Positions 61,308 through 64,000 of a stretch of DNA of 64,000 nt are shown here, piece by piece. How positions within the stretch are numbered: the stretch's first letter is position 1; each line of letters begins with the position of its first letter. The notes under the pieces are model-generated. The model was given only the letters and a program-made list of their open reading frames with translations. It was not told the origin of the DNA and did not search any database. Where the stretch lies: positions 124,001 through 188,000 of the forward strand of contig CAJUKZ010000003.1 in the NCBI GenBank assembly GCA_910586995.1, read 5' to 3'. A program made the translations under genes and the position numbers. This DNA is from an uncultured Muribaculaceae bacterium. GTDB lineage: Bacteria; Bacteroidota; Bacteroidia; Bacteroidales; Muribaculaceae.

Positions 61308-63593
61308 TTACTTTACAAGTATTTTCTGAGTCTTGCTTCCTGTCTTCAGAATATATACACCGGGAATGAGACGGTCTTCATTGACTCTCATACCCTGAAG
61401 ATTGTAATATTCCATTACAGAATTGTCCTCACAGTCCTCGCCGATAAAGTCGATACCTGTTGTCTCATCAAGGCTCAGTGTAGCCAGCAGTGTAGACCCG
61501 GCATCGTAGCCTCCTGTCCAGTATGCCAGACGGTTGTCACGGCTATTGAGCTTATTATCAGAGAATCCGGCCTGATGCAGGCAGAAACCGTTAGGCGTAC
61601 GGAACGTGCTCGACGTAGGAATCCAATATGTGTTGTTTCCCTCTGCCACCGGCTCATTGGCAAGCACCACATAAGTGCTTCCTCCTGTGTTTGCCGATGT
61701 GTTTGTGCTCGACGACAGAATCTTTCCCTCGCCTGCCTTACGGTTATAGATCTTGAAGCCCTCGTAGGCATTGCCTACAAAGCACCAACGGATTTCGTCC
61801 TCATCGGTGTAGCTGTTGCTTGATGAGCTGAGTGTCATATAGCTCAAAGAACCGTTGTTGTGGAGATAAATGCCGTCTTTTGTAATTGTGAGTGTATACC
61901 ACATTGCTGTGCGCAGATCATCGCTTGCCACAAAAGGCAACGAATGCGTGAGTTCGAGATCGATCTCCTCGTCAGAATCACCTACATTGCCGTCGGGATT
62001 CTCAATGCTGTAGTATTCGCCGGATGTCTCGCAGTTAAATCCATGAGCGGGATAAGGATCACCTTCCGACACAACGTACTTCTTTGTGTCAAGTACTTTG
62101 TCGTTGTATTTAAGGTTGTACGTCACATTAACACGTCCGGGCAGTGCACCTGTTTCCACAAATAGACCTTCGATCAGCACATCGCCATCCATCACTTCGC
62201 CCGGTATTGTAAACGTATCGTCAGATCCGAACTGGTCATAAGTATACAGTTCCTCGCGATACTGAGGATTGCTGTGCACTGTGGCCGGGCCATCAAGGTT
62301 GTAGCCATGACGCACACGCACTCCCTCATATTCAAATCCGGGAGCTGGAACCATCTTGATCTTGAAGTCCTCACCGAACGGAGCCTTATAGTTGTTCAGT
62401 TTAGAACCGTCGGCGGCAAGCACCTCACCGTTCAGGTTGCCCTGAGTCACAGTCACGACATCGCCATGCACATTGAGCATAATATCCACGATACCTCCGG
62501 CATTATTAATGATGGAGTTGCTGGGATCTATACAGCCACTCGGATCCACACTGTCCCAATCTATCTTGAAACGCATGCGGTACATGCCGTTGGCAAGATC
62601 CGAAGGAATCGTAAAGTTGCGCATAGTCCAGGACTGGTTGCTTGCAGAATATCCAAGGTGGTTATATCCGTTATAATATGAGTATGCCATCAGATCGCTG
62701 CCATCGGCCGGAACTCTGCCATCAAGTTCATAAGAGAATTGACCGTCATTGTCAACATCCAGATATACATAGCCATGCATCCAGATTCCCAGATAATTGA
62801 TCACCGGCAGAACGCTCTCTCCGGCCTTCACCTTGAATGATTTGTCGATAAGCGACTGATACAGGGTAGTGCCACTCGTCTCCACTGTTTCTCCGGCGAG
62901 GGACACACTGCGTATATGACGCTCAGAGTAGCGTGTATTCACATAATCCTTATCGAAATTGATGGGATAATCACCCAGTCCTACTCTGGGAACTGAGGTT
63001 GTCATAAGTTCTATGTCGTCGACATATGCAGGGAAGTCGACTATCATCTCATGAGATGACTCTGCATACGGTACAACTACAAGTGAGTAGATGTCTATAC
63101 CACCTGCGCCGTTCACAGGAAAAACAGCATCTGTCCACTCGTTAGGGGTTACAGAGTTGATCGGGAAAACCCAGAACTGCTCCACATCCGTTGACTGTTC
63201 GGCACGATCGCGGCGCTTGCCAAGACCGACAAGCATCACACGTCCCTCCATAGGAGTATTTATCAGAACATGCACATACTGCATGTCAGTGGTAAGATCG
63301 AACGGTTCTTCAAGGTCTATCCTTACTCCGAAAGTATTCGAGCCATAGCGGGAGCGCTGCACGCCAAGCACTTTCTCCGAAGGATTTTCTTCGCATACTT
63401 CCGGATTGGACGTAACACAGGCATTGCCTTTAAGCTGGCCTGTACGGAATGGAGAAGCCTCCCAAGTGTCATATACTCCTATCGACTTATAGTCCTCTGT
63501 CTCGAATGTCACCTTCACAGGAGTGGTGATAGCCGCAGACATTACGGGAGCGAAAGCCATCGAGGCCAATAATATTGCGTTGCGTATTTTCAT
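61308..63593 (-). CDS. Large secreted protein with C-terminal sorting-type tail
   Basis: 761 residues from the ATG at 63593, chosen for the signal peptide MKIRNAILLASMAFAPVMSAA. Beta-rich throughout; an N-terminal carbohydrate-binding-like or jelly-roll region (about 25-210), then a segment with YVYLDVDNDGQFSYELDGR, typical of secreted Bacteroidetes proteins. The last 35 residues (MEYYNLQGMRVNEDRLIPGVYI plus a basic end) match the short C-terminal tails attached to exported or cell-surface proteins of this phylum. No catalytic motif recognised. It begins 26 bp after a GH29-type fucosidase gene, so it may help bind the same glycans. Confidence 0.78.
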   Translation of the reverse strand: MKIRNAILLASMAFAPVMSAAITTPVKVTFETEDYKSIGVYDTWEASPFRTGQLKGNACVTSNPEVCEENPSEKVLGVQRSRYGSNTFGVRIDLEEPFDLTTDMQYVHVLINTPMEGRVMLVGLGKRRDRAEQSTDVEQFWVFPINSVTPNEWTDAVFPVNGAGGIDIYSLVVVPYAESSHEMIVDFPAYVDDIELMTTSVPRVGLGDYPINFDKDYVNTRYSERHIRSVSLAGETVETSGTTLYQSLIDKSFKVKAGESVLPVINYLGIWMHGYVYLDVDNDGQFSYELDGRVPADGSDLMAYSYYNGYNHLGYSASNQSWTMRNFTIPSDLANGMYRMRFKIDWDSVDPSGCIDPSNSIINNAGGIVDIMLNVHGDVVTVTQGNLNGEVLAADGSKLNNYKAPFGEDFKIKMVPAPGFEYEGVRVRHGYNLDGPATVHSNPQYREELYTYDQFGSDDTFTIPGEVMDGDVLIEGLFVETGALPGRVNVTYNLKYNDKVLDTKKYVVSEGDPYPAHGFNCETSGEYYSIENPDGNVGDSDEEIDLELTHSLPFVASDDLRTAMWYTLTITKDGIYLHNNGSLSYMTLSSSSNSYTDEDEIRWCFVGNAYEGFKIYNRKAGEGKILSSSTNTSANTGGSTYVVLANEPVAEGNNTYWIPTSSTFRTPNGFCLHQAGFSDNKLNSRDNRLAYWTGGYDAGSTLLATLSLDETTGIDFIGEDCEDNSVMEYYNLQGMRVNEDRLIPGVYILKTGSKTQKILVK

Positions 63594-63619
63594 TGCTTTA
63601 ATGTGTTCTGATGTTAGAC

Positions 63620-64000
63620 TTAATAAACCGATACCGTGGACAGGAGCGGACATGCCCTGCTGTCAGTGATATTTATACGGATAGCCTTGACGGTATAGCC
63701 TGACGAGGTATAGCTCGACGAGGTGCTGCCGTTCAGCGGGATGATACGCTTGTAGCCTATCGTTGTGGTCTCCATATTAGATGCCATGCGTGTCCAGGTA
63801 GATCCATCGGCTGATGTCTCGATTGTGAATCCCTTGACACGCTGCCCCTTGGCTATGTGCTCCATCAGCGCAACGTATCTTACCACCTGAGGTTCGTCCC
63901 AGGTGAGTGTTATAGTAGCAGTGGTCGTGAAGTCGTCAGTCGCCCAGTAAGTATCCTTATCGCCGTCGTTGACGTTAGAGGCATTGTAGTTGCGGCTCTG
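63620..64000 (-). CDS. GH29-type alpha-L-fucosidase, C-terminal part
   Basis: Only the last 126 codons lie in the window; the frame is open to the right edge and its start is outside. The visible part is an F5/8-type C (discoidin-like) domain: DGDKDTYWATDD, GQRVKGFTIETS, TTIGYKRIIPL and the end VKAIRINITDSRACPLLSTV. This form is characteristic of the C-terminus of Bacteroidetes GH29 fucosidases, which release alpha-linked fucose from host glycans. The catalytic domain is not seen, so another glycosidase with the same end is possible. Confidence 0.75.
   Translation of the reverse strand, partial: QSRNYNASNVNDGDKDTYWATDDFTTTATITLTWDEPQVVRYVALMEHIAKGQRVKGFTIETSADGSTWTRMASNMETTTIGYKRIIPLNGSTSSSYTSSGYTVKAIRINITDSRACPLLSTVSVY

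Overview
The window looks like a chromosomal segment of an anaerobic, host-associated Bacteroidales bacterium, probably of the Muribaculaceae/Bacteroidaceae type. This rests on: promoters of the TTTG-N19-TAnnTTTG kind and no reliance on Shine-Dalgarno sites; an F-type ATP synthase operon in the order atpD-atpC-atpB-atpE-atpF-atpH-atpA; a fused NuoCD; TIGR02757 and DUF4369/TlpA proteins; SusCD-era TonB biology; and a sialic-acid, GH110 and GH29 glycan-foraging set. Most genes are on the minus strand up to about 42.5 kb. After that the strands alternate.

Layout. 1-9.4 kb: one long minus-strand energy block, nuoA-nuoB-nuoCD-nuoH running with a 35-bp gap directly into atpD-C-B-E-F-H-A, which is cut by the left edge. 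9.5-12.8 kb: TonB-dependent receptor plus lipoprotein. 12.9-18.7 kb: RND tripartite efflux operon. 18.7-21.4 kb: aminotransferase, nucleotidyltransferase and LicD, a cell-surface decoration cassette. 21.5-31.4 kb: sialic acid and host-glycan operon (esterase/mutarotase fusion, AGE epimerase, NanA lyase, MFS transporter), with GH110 alpha-1,3-galactosidase and a secreted hydrolase upstream. 31.5-35.5 kb: large PLP decarboxylase, GadC-like antiporter and NlpE-like lipoprotein. 35.5-35.9 kb: a regulatory gap with a candidate small RNA. 35.9-42.5 kb: GNAT, COG0523 metal GTPase with a two-palindrome operator, zinc metallopeptidase, secreted esterase-like hydrolase, nucleoside phosphorylase, DprA and thioesterase.

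42.6-46.3 kb (+): C45-type acylase/amidase, DUF486 membrane protein and an AT-rich WG-repeat/TPR protein. 46.4-49.9 kb (-): typA-folP-cdaA, which includes a c-di-AMP synthase. 50.3-53.3 kb (+): small membrane protein, PstS-like lipoprotein and TPR protein. 53.4-58.0 kb: VKOR-type protein, LTA-synthase-like enzyme, PAP2 phosphatase, TIGR02757 protein and tRNA-His. 58.1-64.0 kb: PerM/AI-2E permease, TlpA-like thioredoxin, HD hydrolase, a secreted protein with a C-terminal sorting-type tail, and the C-terminus of a GH29-type fucosidase cut by the right edge.

The genes fit a gut mucosal lifestyle. Galactose, fucose and acetylated sialic acids are removed from host glycans, sialic acid is imported and broken down, and energy comes from a quinone-linked proton pump and ATP synthase. 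No CRISPR array, insertion sequence, prophage or rRNA was seen. The points most worth a second look are the nuo-to-atp junction lacking nuoI-N, the esterase/esterase/mutarotase triple fusion, the decarboxylase/antiporter/lipoprotein set with its inverted-repeat gap and candidate sRNA, the tandem palindromes before the COG0523 gene, and a VKOR protein without its usual thioredoxin domain.
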